Of a stretch of 64,000 nucleotides of DNA, positions 1 through 8,519 are shown piece after piece (within the stretch, counting starts at the first letter, position 1; each line of letters begins with the position of its first letter). Position numbers and translations under genes: made by a program. The stretch is from Arcobacter arenosus. Its GTDB lineage: Bacteria > Campylobacterota > Campylobacteria > Campylobacterales > Arcobacteraceae. The stretch covers positions 124,001 to 188,000 of the forward strand of contig NZ_VANU01000003.1 of the NCBI RefSeq assembly GCF_005771535.1, in the 5' to 3' direction. Below the pieces are notes generated by a model, which worked only from the letters and a program-made list of their open reading frames with translations, searched no databases and was not told the origin of the DNA.

Positions 1-823
1 CTAAGAACTCAATAAATTTAATTGCATTTTCTTTATTAGGAGAATATTTTGCAACACCAGCACCACTTACATTTACGTGTGTACCACCATTTTCAAATTT
101 AGGAAAGAAAATTTTAACTTTTTTTACTGCTTGGGCTTGTGATTCATCTTTGTTATCAACCATTTTACCAATATAATAAGTGTTTGCAATTGCAATTTCA
201 CCGATACCATTTGCAATAGCTTTTACTTGATATCTGTCATTACCTTTTGGAGCCATTGCCATATTTGCAACTACACCTTTAGCCCAGTTTAAAGCATACT
301 CTTCACCATGGTGAGCAATCATACCTGCTAATAATGATTGATTATATTCATTATTTGAAGATCTAACCATAATTTTACCCTTAAATTTTGGATCTGCTAA
401 ATCTTCATATGTAGATAATTCTTTTTCTACTCCTGATCCTAATTTATAAACTGTAACTCTTGCTCTTTTTGTTAAACCAAACCATTGGTTATCTTTATCT
501 CTTAATTTTTCTGGGATTGAACTTATTAATTTTTCTGATTCAATTGCTTGAAAAAGACCTTTTTCTTTTGCTGTATATAATCTTGCAGCATCAACAGTAA
601 TTAAAACATCAGCTGGAGATTTTTCACCCTCTGATTCAAGTCTTTGTACTAAAGCAGAACCTTTTGCTTTTACAACATTTACTTTTATACCTGTTTTTTC
701 TTCAAACATTTTAAATAATACTTTATCAGTATCATAATGCCTTGTTGAGTAAATATTAACCTCGCTTGCAGCATATATCGAACTTGTCAACATAAATGCA
801 CCTAAAAATAATTTCTTTAGCAT
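1..823 (-). CDS. Iron(III) ABC transporter substrate-binding protein (FutA/FbpA type), 3' end outside window
   Basis: This is the periplasmic binding protein of a ferric-iron ABC importer. The start is the ATG at 823, preceded by an AAGGAAA ribosome site. About 274 codons are visible and no stop is reached before the window edge, so the C-terminus is missing. A signal peptide spans about residues 1-18 and ends in SIYA. The mature protein begins EVNIYSTRHYDTDK, typical of the FutA/FbpA iron-binding family, and continues with family-like segments such as KGKIMVRSSNNEYNQS. The transporter subunits, if present, lie outside the window. A Fur-box-like sequence upstream fits iron control. I infer the ligand from family resemblance only. 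Confidence 0.85.
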   Translation of the reverse strand, partial: MLKKLFLGAFMLTSSIYAASEVNIYSTRHYDTDKVLFKMFEEKTGIKVNVVKAKGSALVQRLESEGEKSPADVLITVDAARLYTAKEKGLFQAIESEKLISSIPEKLRDKDNQWFGLTKRARVTVYKLGSGVEKELSTYEDLADPKFKGKIMVRSSNNEYNQSLLAGMIAHHGEEYALNWAKGVVANMAMAPKGNDRYQVKAIANGIGEIAIANTYYIGKMVDNKDESQAQAVKKVKIFFPKFENGGTHVNVSGAGVAKYSPNKENAIKFIEFL

Positions 824-888
824 ACCTATTTTCCTTATTGATAATTATTATTGAAATTATAATGATTGATTCCTTAATAATAACTTAT

Positions 889-907
889 ACTAAGAATGAT
901 TATCAAA
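889..907. promoter_or_regulatory. Candidate Fur box
   Basis: The minus strand reads TTTGATAATCATTCTTAGT here. It resembles one half of the Fur consensus GATAATGATAATCATTATC and lies about 70 bases upstream of the iron-binding protein start. A second AT-rich stretch with imperfect GATAAT/ATTATA repeats follows at 840-872. The role is inferred from motif and context only. Confidence 0.4.
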
Positions 908-921
908 ATAGTTTTTGGGCA

Positions 922-960
922 ATAAAAAAGGGAATAGTAAAAACTATTCCCTTCAATTAA
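922..960 (-). terminator. Rho-independent terminator of the rpsF-ssb-rpsR operon
   Basis: A perfect 9-bp stem GGGAATAGT/ACTATTCCC (930-938 with 943-951) has a 4-base loop. On the minus strand it is followed by TTTTTTATTG. It lies 30 bases after the rpsR stop codon, so it should end that operon. Confidence 0.85.
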
Positions 961-983
961 ATTTTTATGTAAATATTTAAAAA

Positions 984-1241
984 TTATCTAGCGTAAGCTG
1001 CGTCAGTTACATCTTGAGTATCAACAATATATGGAACTAATGCCATATGTCTTGCTCTTTTAATAGCTTTTTCTACCATCTCTTGAGCATTTTTAGAGTT
1101 ACCTGTAAGTCTTCTAGGCATAATTTTACCTCTTTCACTCATAGATAGTTTTAATAACTCAGTGTTTTTATAGTCAATGAAATCAATTTTCATTTCGCTA
1201 TATTTACAAAATTTTTTTCCGTATTTTCTTCTTTCTGCCAT
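984..1241 (-). CDS. rpsR: 30S ribosomal protein S18
   Basis: This is a primary 16S rRNA-binding protein of the small subunit platform, where it pairs with S6. The 85-residue length is normal for S18. The segment from about residue 17 ([21 protein letters not shown]) and the following [28 protein letters not shown] are the family core. It is the last gene of rpsF-ssb-rpsR, a very widely conserved order, with 16 bases between ssb and rpsR. A strong terminator follows. Confidence 0.97.
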   Translation of the reverse strand: MAERRKYGKKFCKYSEMKIDFIDYKNTELLKLSMSERGKIMPRRLTGNSKNAQEMVEKAIKRARHMALVPYIVDTQDVTDAAYAR

Positions 1242-1257
1242 CTTTAATCCTTATATT

Positions 1258-1806
1258 CTAGAAAGGTATTTCATCATCATCAATATCGATTTCAGGTATT
1301 CTATGTTCAGCTGCTTGACTAGCTTGATTATTCATACCACCATAATTATTTTGACCCATGTTGTTTTGAGGTGCTTGTTGCTGGTTGTATTGATTTGATT
1401 GAGGATTATAACCACCACCTTGGCTATTATAAGAGTTTTGCGCTCCTTGAGCTTGTGGCGCCCCCATATTTTGTGAATCTGCTTTAGAATCTAACATTTT
1501 CATACTATCTACTCTTAAAGCATGTTTACTTCTGTTAGTTCCATCTTGCGCAGTCCATTGTTCAAAAACCAGTCTACCTTCTAATAAAACTTTTGAACCT
1601 TTTCTTAAGTATTGATTAGCAACTTCAGCACTTCTACCAAAAATATTGAAATCTAAAAAACAAACCTCTTCTTTTTGTTCACCAGTTTGTGATTTATATC
1701 TATGGCTAGTTGCAATAGCAGATTTAGCTAATGCTGAACCATTTGGCATATATCTTAGTTCAATATCTCTTGTTAAGTTTCCTACCATTACTATTTTATT
1801 ATACAT
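1258..1806 (-). CDS. ssb: Single-stranded DNA-binding protein
   Basis: SSB coats single-stranded DNA in replication, repair and recombination. The OB fold occupies about residues 1-107 and begins MYNKIVMVGNLTRDIELRY. A glycine-, glutamine- and asparagine-rich linker covers about 112-165. The acidic tip DIDDDEIPF ends the protein and is the docking peptide for partner proteins. The 182-residue length is normal. It lies between rpsF and rpsR in one operon. Confidence 0.97.
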   Translation of the reverse strand: MYNKIVMVGNLTRDIELRYMPNGSALAKSAIATSHRYKSQTGEQKEEVCFLDFNIFGRSAEVANQYLRKGSKVLLEGRLVFEQWTAQDGTNRSKHALRVDSMKMLDSKADSQNMGAPQAQGAQNSYNSQGGGYNPQSNQYNQQQAPQNNMGQNNYGGMNNQASQAAEHRIPEIDIDDDEIPF

Positions 1807-1828
1807 AAGATGTTCCTACAAAATTTAA

Positions 1829-2182
1829 TTAGTTAGCTTTTTTAGCTGCCTCATCGCTCATTTTAGTCCATGCAGCGATCTCTTTTTTACTTTCATATTT
1901 AATGAAAATAAATCTCATGATATTTTCGTTGATTCTATATTGTCTTTCAATTTCAAGAATTCCAGAAGGCTCACCTTTGAAATATGCTACAAAATAGTAA
2001 CCTCTTTTGTTTTTTTCAATTTCATAAGCTAAAGGTCTAGTTCCCATATCATCACAAGCAACGATTTCACCACCGTTTTTTGCAATGTCAGCTTTTACTT
2101 TTTCGATTTGTGCCGCAGTCTCTTCTTCAGTAAGAGTTGGCTTTAAGATAAACATTGTTTCGTAATGTTTTAATTTTGACAT
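1829..2182 (-). CDS. rpsF: 30S ribosomal protein S6
   Basis: S6 forms a heterodimer with S18 on the small-subunit platform. The sequence begins with [20 protein letters not shown] and contains [18 protein letters not shown], both typical of S6. At 117 residues it is slightly longer than the shortest S6 proteins, with a lysine- and alanine-rich tail. It is the first gene of the operon and has an AAGGAG ribosome site. A possible S6:S18 control hairpin lies in its leader. Confidence 0.96.
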   Translation of the reverse strand: MSKLKHYETMFILKPTLTEEETAAQIEKVKADIAKNGGEIVACDDMGTRPLAYEIEKNKRGYYFVAYFKGEPSGILEIERQYRINENIMRFIFIKYESKKEIAAWTKMSDEAAKKAN

Positions 2183-2187
2183 CAGTT

Positions 2188-2220
2188 CTCCTTATAGTTT
2201 GTGCCGGTATCTTTACAAAT
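2188..2220 (-). promoter_or_regulatory. Candidate S6:S18 autoregulatory leader hairpin of rpsF
   Basis: In the rpsF leader, minus-strand TTTGT (2219-2215) can pair with ACAAA (2202-2198), enclosing AAAGATACCGGC. In many bacteria a leader hairpin with an exposed CCG, mimicking the 16S site, is bound by S6:S18 to control this operon. The CCG and position match. The stem is short and I could not score it against a covariance model. Confidence 0.3.
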
Positions 2221-2259
2221 TGTTAATATCAGCAAGGATTTTTTGTAAAGTGGGAGATT

Positions 2260-3240
2260 TTATCTAATAATAACTGATAGTTTTCTTAAAGAAGCCTGAA
2301 GATAGATATTAGAATCACTAATTTTTGAAGACTTTAGTTCTAGTTCTAAATTTAATAAATATTCTAAAATCTCTAAAAATTTTTCAGGTTTAATACTTAT
2401 TGCAAGTCTAGATTTTTTCTCCCAAACATTTTTAGGGGGAACAAAACCTAAAATCTCTTTTGCATTTGCACTTCCAAAAACCCTTGCATAAGAACTTATC
2501 ATAAAAAGTTGTTGAACAAATGAGGTGATTTGATTTAAAAGGTAAATTTCATTCATCCCCTCTTCTAGCAATAGTTCTAGATCATCACTGATATCTAAAC
2601 AAGATAAAAGATTATGTAAAAAATCTTCAAAGTTAACAGCGCCAATACCAAAACAGTGTCTATTTACTGTATTTGCTGAAATCTTTTCATCTAAAATAGA
2701 AAGTTTTTTTAAATCATTCATACATAAAGACAAGTCTTGTCTATGCATAAAATATAGATGATTAAGTGCTGAAAGTTCACAATTCATATTTAATTGTTTT
2801 GCTTGATTTTCTATCATTTTTACAGCTTCATTTGGGAAAGGAGAAAACATCCTAACACTAACTGCATTAAGTTTTTTTGTAAAATAACCACCCATAGTTT
2901 TAAAATCACCATCTCCCATACAAGAGAAAATAACTTTTGAATCTGGATTTGTATTACAAGCTTCAATTAATTCTGTACACTCTTTTTTATTTAATTTTTT
3001 TTCTAGTTTAATAATAAGAATATTATTAGCTGCAAAAAGTGAAGATTGAAGTAGTTTATTTTTCGCATATTTAAAATCAAAATCGTCAAAATAAAGTTTT
3101 TCTATCTCATCAGGCGATCCCAATGAAGAAGCTACTAACTCTGTATAGTGTTCAACTAAATAATTAGATTGCCCAAAAAACATATAGGCATTAAATTTTA
3201 TATTTTGATTTAAAAGATTATCGAATTCGTTTTTATACAT
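2260..3240 (-). CDS. holA: DNA polymerase III delta subunit
   Basis: The delta subunit opens the sliding clamp within the clamp-loader complex. The 326-residue length and the overall pattern (MYFFGQSNYLVE-type start, a small-residue core with ILIIKLEKKLNKKEC, then SVRMFSPFPNEAVKMIENQAKQL and an alpha-helical C-terminal collar) fit the divergent Campylobacterota HolA. It sits directly upstream of the rpsF operon, 77 bases away. In Campylobacter, as I recall, it neighbours rnr. Here a glycosyltransferase and other genes separate the two. Sequence conservation in HolA is low, so the call rests partly on context. Confidence 0.8.
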   Translation of the reverse strand: MYKNEFDNLLNQNIKFNAYMFFGQSNYLVEHYTELVASSLGSPDEIEKLYFDDFDFKYAKNKLLQSSLFAANNILIIKLEKKLNKKECTELIEACNTNPDSKVIFSCMGDGDFKTMGGYFTKKLNAVSVRMFSPFPNEAVKMIENQAKQLNMNCELSALNHLYFMHRQDLSLCMNDLKKLSILDEKISANTVNRHCFGIGAVNFEDFLHNLLSCLDISDDLELLLEEGMNEIYLLNQITSFVQQLFMISSYARVFGSANAKEILGFVPPKNVWEKKSRLAISIKPEKFLEILEYLLNLELELKSSKISDSNIYLQASLRKLSVIIR

Positions 3241-3267
3241 GATGGAATATTAGCTAATTATTGCTTT

Positions 3268-4488
3268 TTAAAACATTTTCTCAAGTCTATTAAAAAGTCC
3301 AGACCATGTTTTATCCTCTAAAAGTTTTATAACCTCATCTATATCATATTTTTTACCCTCTAAAATTTCACAAGAGGCCTCATCAATAGTTTGTGAGAGT
3401 CTATCTTCAAACTCACAAACATCCTCTTCATATGGGGTATCAACATTTTTTAATCTCGGCATTTTTATATATCTAATAGCACCAAGTTCTTTTAATCTTT
3501 CACCTAAAAAATCATCAAGTCCTGGTAAATCTGTACAAATAACCTTAGCGCCACTAGCTAAAGCTTCAATAACAACTAAAGGTAAACCTTCAAAAAATGA
3601 TGGAAGAATAAAAAGATCACAAGTTCTTAGTAGTTTTTCAAGTTCTTCTTGAGGTACAATCCCTAAATAATTTACCTTTGCTTTTCTATTATCAATACTT
3701 TTTATAATCTCGTCACTTTCAAGGGCACTTCCACTTCCTATTAGATTTAATTCAATATGCTCATATTTTTTACAACTATCAATTGCATTTAAAAGATGGG
3801 GAACCCCTTTGGCATTACACATTTTTCCCACATATGCAATTTTTACATTATCGTTTTTTTCTCTATTTTTATTTGGGAAAAACATATCTGGGTTATAACC
3901 ACTTCCACTCACAATTACTTTTTCTTCTTCCACATCATAATACTCTTGGATTGTTTTCGCTTGGGCAGAGTTTAAGGCAAATAGATATTCACATCTTGAA
4001 ACCTTACTTTTTACTATTGAAGCTAACTTGGGTGAAAGTTTCATTTGTCTTAAATCTGTTCCATGGCATAAAACCAAAGTTTTTAAATTTGGATATAAAT
4101 CTTTAAAAAAAGTACTTAAAAGCCAAATATGATTACAAATTACAACATCAGGTTTAAACTCCTCAATTACACTTGTTATAACTTTTTTAAACTCTTTTTC
4201 ATATGATTCATACATAGTTTCATTTATATCACTATATTTTGTACTTTTATAAGGCATTACATCACTCATCCCAACAACAGGAAAAGGAAGGTTTTCACTC
4301 TCAAATAAAACAGGATAAAAATTTTTTAATTCAAGATTATCTATATCTGGGTCTTGTTCTAAAAGAGGTACTCCTGCAAGTACAGCTTGTTCATAACCCT
4401 TTTCATATCCAGCTTTAAATAATTGTTGTAAAAATACTCCACTTCCAGTTCTTCCTGGTCGTTGAGCTAATGCGTGTAATATTCTCAT
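3268..4488 (-). CDS. Glycosyltransferase, GT4 family
   Basis: This is a GT-B fold retaining glycosyltransferase that would use a nucleotide-sugar donor. The N-terminal acceptor domain begins MRILHALAQRPGRTGSGVFLQQL, with the glycine-rich loop typical of GT4 enzymes. The C-terminal donor domain has KIAYVGKMCNAKGVPHLLNAI and an EGLPLVVIEALASGAKVICTD motif at about residues 299-319, including the E-x7-E pair. Length is 406 residues. The substrate and the glycan made cannot be told. It is inserted between holA and rnr, with no other glycan genes nearby. Confidence 0.85.
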   Translation of the reverse strand: MRILHALAQRPGRTGSGVFLQQLFKAGYEKGYEQAVLAGVPLLEQDPDIDNLELKNFYPVLFESENLPFPVVGMSDVMPYKSTKYSDINETMYESYEKEFKKVITSVIEEFKPDVVICNHIWLLSTFFKDLYPNLKTLVLCHGTDLRQMKLSPKLASIVKSKVSRCEYLFALNSAQAKTIQEYYDVEEEKVIVSGSGYNPDMFFPNKNREKNDNVKIAYVGKMCNAKGVPHLLNAIDSCKKYEHIELNLIGSGSALESDEIIKSIDNRKAKVNYLGIVPQEELEKLLRTCDLFILPSFFEGLPLVVIEALASGAKVICTDLPGLDDFLGERLKELGAIRYIKMPRLKNVDTPYEEDVCEFEDRLSQTIDEASCEILEGKKYDIDEVIKLLEDKTWSGLFNRLEKMF

Positions 4489-4588
4489 AAATTGCCTTAT
4501 TTTAAATAACTTAATGAAATAATATCCAACAATTACTTTTCATAAAATATCAATTTAGTTACAATATCAAAAAAACAAAAGGTTCTTT

Positions 4589-4990
4589 ATGGAAATTGAG
4601 ATATCAACACCTGCCCTACTTTTCCCTGCTATTTCATTACTATTATTAGCATATACAAATAGATTTTTAACAACAGGACAATTAATTAGATCACTAAGTA
4701 AGCAATTAAAAGATAATAAAAGCTCAAACCTTAGTGGACAAATCAAAAATCTGAAAAAAAGAGTTGAACTTACTAAATGGATGCAGTTTTTCGGAGCTTT
4801 ATCAATGCTTTTATGTACCTTATCTATGGCATGTTTGTTTTTAGAATATTATGATTTAGGTAAAAAAATATTCGGATTAAGTCTTATTGCTATGACTGGA
4901 TCATTATGTATTTCTATATGGGAAGTTTATATCTCATCAAATGCTTTAAATTTAGAATTAAAAGATTTAAATGACAAATACAAAAGCTAA
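4589..4990 (+). CDS. DUF2721 family membrane protein
   Basis: This small protein of 133 residues has three predicted membrane segments at about 9-26, 65-88 and 93-116 and a charged cytoplasmic loop between the first two. The first segment, with TPALLFPAISLLLLAYTNRF and then a helix with LIRSL, matches the DUF2721 pattern as I know it. No function is established for the family. It has an AAGG ribosome site and is followed 30 bases later by a DsrE-like gene on the same strand. Confidence 0.7.
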   Translation: MEIEISTPALLFPAISLLLLAYTNRFLTTGQLIRSLSKQLKDNKSSNLSGQIKNLKKRVELTKWMQFFGALSMLLCTLSMACLFLEYYDLGKKIFGLSLIAMTGSLCISIWEVYISSNALNLELKDLNDKYKS

Positions 4991-5020
4991 ATAACTTATA
5001 ATTTTAAAAAAGGAGTTTTC

Positions 5021-5359
5021 ATGCAAAAAGAGGCAAAAATTTTATGGACTACGGACAACAAAGAAACTGCCGAACATATGGTTTTACTTTATGCACATAA
5101 TGCGAAACTAAAAGGGTGGATGGAAGAAGTTTCTGTTTTAGTTTGGGGTGCATCCCAACAATTAATTGCAAAAGATAAAGAGATACAAGAAAAAGTAAAA
5201 GCTATGATAGAAGATGGTGTAAATGTTGTTGCATGTTTAAAATGTGCTGAAAATATGGAGATAGAAGATGGTTTAAACGCTTGTAATATTGATGTATTTT
5301 ATACAGGGGAGTTATTAAGCCAGTGGATAAAATCTGGAGATACTATAATCACTGTTTAA
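5021..5359 (+). CDS. DsrE-like small protein
   Basis: The 112-residue protein has the alternating strand-helix layout of the DsrE/YchN fold: AKILWTTDNKETAEHMVLLYAHNA, then VSVLVWGASQQLI, a helix, VNVVACLKCAENM and IDVFYTGELLSQWIKSGD. The CLKCAEN segment carries the cysteines found in many such proteins, which handle sulfur or act as small structural subunits. The real partner is unknown. The stop codon lies inside a 12-bp inverted repeat shared with the end of the opposite-strand pseudogene. Confidence 0.7.
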   Translation: MQKEAKILWTTDNKETAEHMVLLYAHNAKLKGWMEEVSVLVWGASQQLIAKDKEIQEKVKAMIEDGVNVVACLKCAENMEIEDGLNACNIDVFYTGELLSQWIKSGDTIITV

Positions 5360-5377
5360 GAGATTCTCTTAAACAGT
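5351..5377. terminator. Convergent inverted repeat, likely bidirectional terminator or 3' stabiliser
   Basis: ACTGTTTAAGAG (5351-5362) pairs perfectly with CTCTTAAACAGT (5366-5377) across a 3-base loop. It contains the TAA stop of the DsrE-like gene (5357-5359) and, on the other strand, the TAA stop of the methyltransferase remnant. Neither side has a good T run, so ordinary rho-independent termination is not certain. Confidence 0.5.
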
Positions 5378-5849
5378 ACATATAAATATAATCTTGTATC
5401 TTCCCAAGGCATTGTGTATTCAAAAACCTCATTATCAATTAATTTAAAACCATCACCTAATAGTGAAGAAAATTTTTCAACATTGTAATGTTCTAGTGGT
5501 AAATTTGCACAATACTTAACATCTTGCTTTGCAAACTCTGAAAATAAAACATATCCACCTTTAGAAAGTGAGTTTTTTAAATTTTCAAAATAGATATTTT
5601 TTTCTTCTTCACTTAAAAGAAAATGTAAAACTGCCCTATCAAACCAAACATCACATTTTTTTTGAAAAGTTTTTGAAACATCATATTCAAAAAACTCTAC
5701 ATTTTTTTCTTCTATTCTATTTTTTAAAGTTTCTAATGCTTGTGGACTAATATCATTTAAAATTGTTTTACCAACTCTTTTTCATACCAACCTTGATTGG
5801 TATATTCTACATTTTTAAAAATGTTATCCCAATGATTTTGTGTTTCCAT
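5369..5849 (-). pseudogene. Broken class I SAM-dependent methyltransferase
   Basis: From the ATG at 5849 the minus strand encodes METQNHWDNIFKN and then NQGWYEKE, the typical N-terminus of a small class I methyltransferase. The frame ends at a TAA after 30 codons (5759-5757). From about 5772 a second frame runs to a TAA at 5369 and reads ILNDISPQALETLKNRIEE, then CDVWFDRAVLHFLLSEEE and a normal C-terminus. Between the two blocks the roughly 40 residues expected to carry the glycine-rich SAM-binding motif are missing. A deletion plus frameshift is the simplest reading, and a lone sequencing error would not remove the motif. The ATG overlaps the rnr stop (TAATG), so the gene was once translationally coupled to rnr. 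Confidence 0.85.
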
Positions 5850-7696
5850 TATTTAATCTTTCCAATTATCACTTTCGAAATAATATCAGCTGATTTTATT
5901 ATAACTTTAACATTACTAAATAAAACCTGTCCTCTGTAGTTTTCTATGTGTATCTTAGCTCCGGGAATTTGACCACTTGTTACACATATTCCTCTTTCAT
6001 TATCACTAATCCTTGCTTTTAGTTCTAAGCCTATATTTTTTAAAGCCCATCTTGCATATTTTCTATCCTCATAATCCCAAACCATCTGATCTATTTTTCG
6101 CTCTTGAATAGAGATATGTTCACAAATCTCATCGATGTTTTTTGGAGTTTGTTTTGATTTTAAAATTCTATGTAACACTAAATCTGAATATCTTCTAATA
6201 GGACTTGTAAAATGGGAATATGATTTAAAACCTAAACCAAAATGGCCTAAATTTCTAGATGAATATTTTGCTTGGGTTTGAGCATGAATAATTAAATCAT
6301 CAATCTCTTCCCTTAAGCTAGAGTGTTTTGCTTTTTCTTGAATATGAGTGATAGTATCATGTACATCATTTTGTAATTTTGCATTTATCCCTAAAGCATT
6401 AACATCATCAATCAATTTTGAAATTGCTTTAAAAGGTGGTTCTTCATGTATTCTAAAAATCCCAACAGTATTTACTTTTTTACTAGCTTCAATATTTGCT
6501 AATAACATACACTCTTCAACTAATTGATGAGAAGCAGAAGAGGTTTCAACTTCAATACTTTGTATCTCACTTTTATTATCAAGTTTAAGTCTATATTCGC
6601 TAGACCTAAAATCGTAACCCTTTTCTAATCTTTTTTTTCTAAAAGATTTTGTTACTTCATATAAAGGAATTAAATAATCAAAAATATCTTTTTCTAACTT
6701 TGTAAAAGTATCAAGTTTATCATCTAAAACTCTATCTATCCTTCCATAAGAAAACTTTCGATGGGAGTTTATAATAGCTTCAAAAACTTCACTTTTTTTG
6801 ATACTCATTTTCTCTACATCCAAATATATTTTAAAAACATAAGAGTATCTATCAACACCCTCTTTTAATGAGCACATATCTTCACTTAATTCACCTGGAA
6901 GCATAGGTAAAACTTTTCCAGGCAGATATGCTGAAACACTCTTTTTAAAAGCTTCTTTATCAATTTCACTTCCCTCTTTTACAAAATAAGATACATCTGC
7001 AATTGCCACATATAAAATATTTTCAATAAAATCAAAATAGATTGCATCGTCATGATCTTTTGCACTAGCGGGGTCAATAGTACAAAAAGGAAGTTCTCTT
7101 AAATCAACTCTTTGATTTGTATCATCCATTTTTGCATCAACATCAAGTTTTTTGTATCTATAATCTTCCTTAAAAAGAATTGTTGAGATTTTTTCATCGA
7201 TTTTAGCATCACTAATATTCCCAAGATTTTGTGAAACTTCAAGGGATTTGGAATCAACCAATAAAACATCACCTTCATTAGCATTAATTATTGTTTTGGT
7301 TTGAAGCATAATATTTTCTTTGATTGTAAAGTAATTATCATTTTTTACATAAACTAAAATATCACTTTTGTTCCCATCAAATATTTTTACTATTTTTGCT
7401 TTGATTTTACTTCTTGGATTAAAAACTCTTTTTGCTAAAACAAAATCTCCATCATAAGCTCCATTTAACTGTTCAAAATCTAAATTTAGATTTTTATGTT
7501 CATTATCTAAATCTTCTAAAACCGCTTTATTTTTTTGAACTTTTATTGTACCTACACGATATTTTGAATTAAGTTCCAGTTTATTTTCTTTTTCATTTAC
7601 AACGTCATCTTTTATAAATTCATTTAATATTATTCTTTCTTCTTCTGTGAAGTCTTGGCTATTATTAACTAATTTAATAAATAAGTTCTTTATCAA
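5849..7696 (-). CDS. rnr: Ribonuclease R family 3'-5' exoribonuclease
   Basis: This is an RNB-family exoribonuclease that degrades structured RNA. Cold-shock-like regions fill roughly the first 170 residues. The catalytic RNB signature DPASAKDHDDAIYFD is at about residues 208-222, with the metal-binding aspartates intact. SPIRRYSDLVLHRIL is the conserved C-terminal block of the catalytic domain. At 615 residues it is much shorter than the 813-residue E. coli enzyme and lacks the basic tail. The C-terminal S1 region looks short. It is divergent from the anion-binding protein gene at 7754. Confidence 0.93.
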   Translation of the reverse strand: MIKNLFIKLVNNSQDFTEEERIILNEFIKDDVVNEKENKLELNSKYRVGTIKVQKNKAVLEDLDNEHKNLNLDFEQLNGAYDGDFVLAKRVFNPRSKIKAKIVKIFDGNKSDILVYVKNDNYFTIKENIMLQTKTIINANEGDVLLVDSKSLEVSQNLGNISDAKIDEKISTILFKEDYRYKKLDVDAKMDDTNQRVDLRELPFCTIDPASAKDHDDAIYFDFIENILYVAIADVSYFVKEGSEIDKEAFKKSVSAYLPGKVLPMLPGELSEDMCSLKEGVDRYSYVFKIYLDVEKMSIKKSEVFEAIINSHRKFSYGRIDRVLDDKLDTFTKLEKDIFDYLIPLYEVTKSFRKKRLEKGYDFRSSEYRLKLDNKSEIQSIEVETSSASHQLVEECMLLANIEASKKVNTVGIFRIHEEPPFKAISKLIDDVNALGINAKLQNDVHDTITHIQEKAKHSSLREEIDDLIIHAQTQAKYSSRNLGHFGLGFKSYSHFTSPIRRYSDLVLHRILKSKQTPKNIDEICEHISIQERKIDQMVWDYEDRKYARWALKNIGLELKARISDNERGICVTSGQIPGAKIHIENYRGQVLFSNVKVIIKSADIISKVIIGKIK

Positions 7697-7753
7697 TTTT
7701 TTACCTTATTTTTTCTACATTTATTGTATAATTATTATTACGAGGATATTAAA

Positions 7754-8515
7754 ATGCAATATAGAATCATACTCTCATTCATCTTAACATTTTTATTCAT
7801 AAATAACCTATTTGCTCAAAAACCAACTTTGATATTTTATTGTGGAATTACAATGGTAAAACCAATTACAGAGATGGCAAAAATTATAGAAAAAAAACAT
7901 AACTGTATAATCAAAATATCCCAAGGTGGTTCAAAAGATTTATATGATTCCATTAAATATTCAAAAAAAGGTGATTTGTATCTGCCTGGAAGTCAATCAT
8001 ATAGAACAAATAATTTAAAAGATGGATTATTAGGTGATTTTGTTGAAATAGGTTTTAACAAAGCTGCAATTTTTGTCAAAAAAGGAAATCCTTTAAAAGT
8101 TAGTTCTTTGAATGATTTTTCAAGTGAAGAGTATGCATCAGTTTTATGTGACCCTGAATCAGGAAGTGTTGGTAAAATGACAAAAAATATTTTTATAAAC
8201 TTTAAAGATATCCATTTTTATGAGGAAGTTTTAGATAATACCGTTGAGATAGGAACTGATTCAAGGAATTTAAACAAAGCATTAATAGATAATAGAGCAG
8301 ATATTTCAATAAACTGGAGAGCAACCTCTTTTTGGAAAGAGAACAAAAAATATATTGATATTATTGAAATTGATGATAAATATGCACCAAAAAAGAGACT
8401 TATAATTTCCCTTTTAAAGTTTTCAAAAAACAAAAAAATTGCAAAAGATTTTATGAATTTTGCTATTTCTAAAGAGGGTCAAAAGATAATGAAAAAATAT
8501 GGGTTTTTAAAATAA
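7754..8515 (+). CDS. ModA-like periplasmic anion-binding protein, partner of the adjacent sensor kinase
   Basis: The protein resembles the periplasmic component of molybdate/tungstate-type importers (SBP_bac_11-like). A signal peptide runs to about residue 21 and ends LFAQ. The mature part has an N-terminal strand-helix, an ISQGGSKDLYDSI loop typical of oxyanion binding and DLYLPGSQSY in place of the ModA-type DVFxSA segment. I chose the ATG at 7754, which has GAGG seven bases upstream, over the in-frame ATG at 7724. No permease or ATPase is nearby. Instead a histidine kinase begins four bases after the stop, so I infer that it presents a ligand to that kinase. Confidence 0.75.
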   Translation: MQYRIILSFILTFLFINNLFAQKPTLIFYCGITMVKPITEMAKIIEKKHNCIIKISQGGSKDLYDSIKYSKKGDLYLPGSQSYRTNNLKDGLLGDFVEIGFNKAAIFVKKGNPLKVSSLNDFSSEEYASVLCDPESGSVGKMTKNIFINFKDIHFYEEVLDNTVEIGTDSRNLNKALIDNRADISINWRATSFWKENKKYIDIIEIDDKYAPKKRLIISLLKFSKNKKIAKDFMNFAISKEGQKIMKKYGFLK

Positions 8516-8519
8516 AACT

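Noticed and set aside
2211-2250. Long-loop inverted repeat CTTTACAAA/TTTGTAAAG as terminator of holA
   Set aside because: The loop is 22 bases and no T run follows. It more likely belongs to the rpsF promoter and leader region.
3783-4106. Open frame of 107 codons on the plus strand inside the glycosyltransferase gene
   Set aside because: It is antisense to a well-supported gene, is rich in His, Phe and Leu as expected for a shadow frame and has no ribosome site or family resemblance.
5369-5849. Treating the methyltransferase remnant as a simple sequencing frameshift
   Set aside because: Joining the two frames still leaves out about 40 residues including the SAM-binding glycine motif, so a single-base error cannot explain it.
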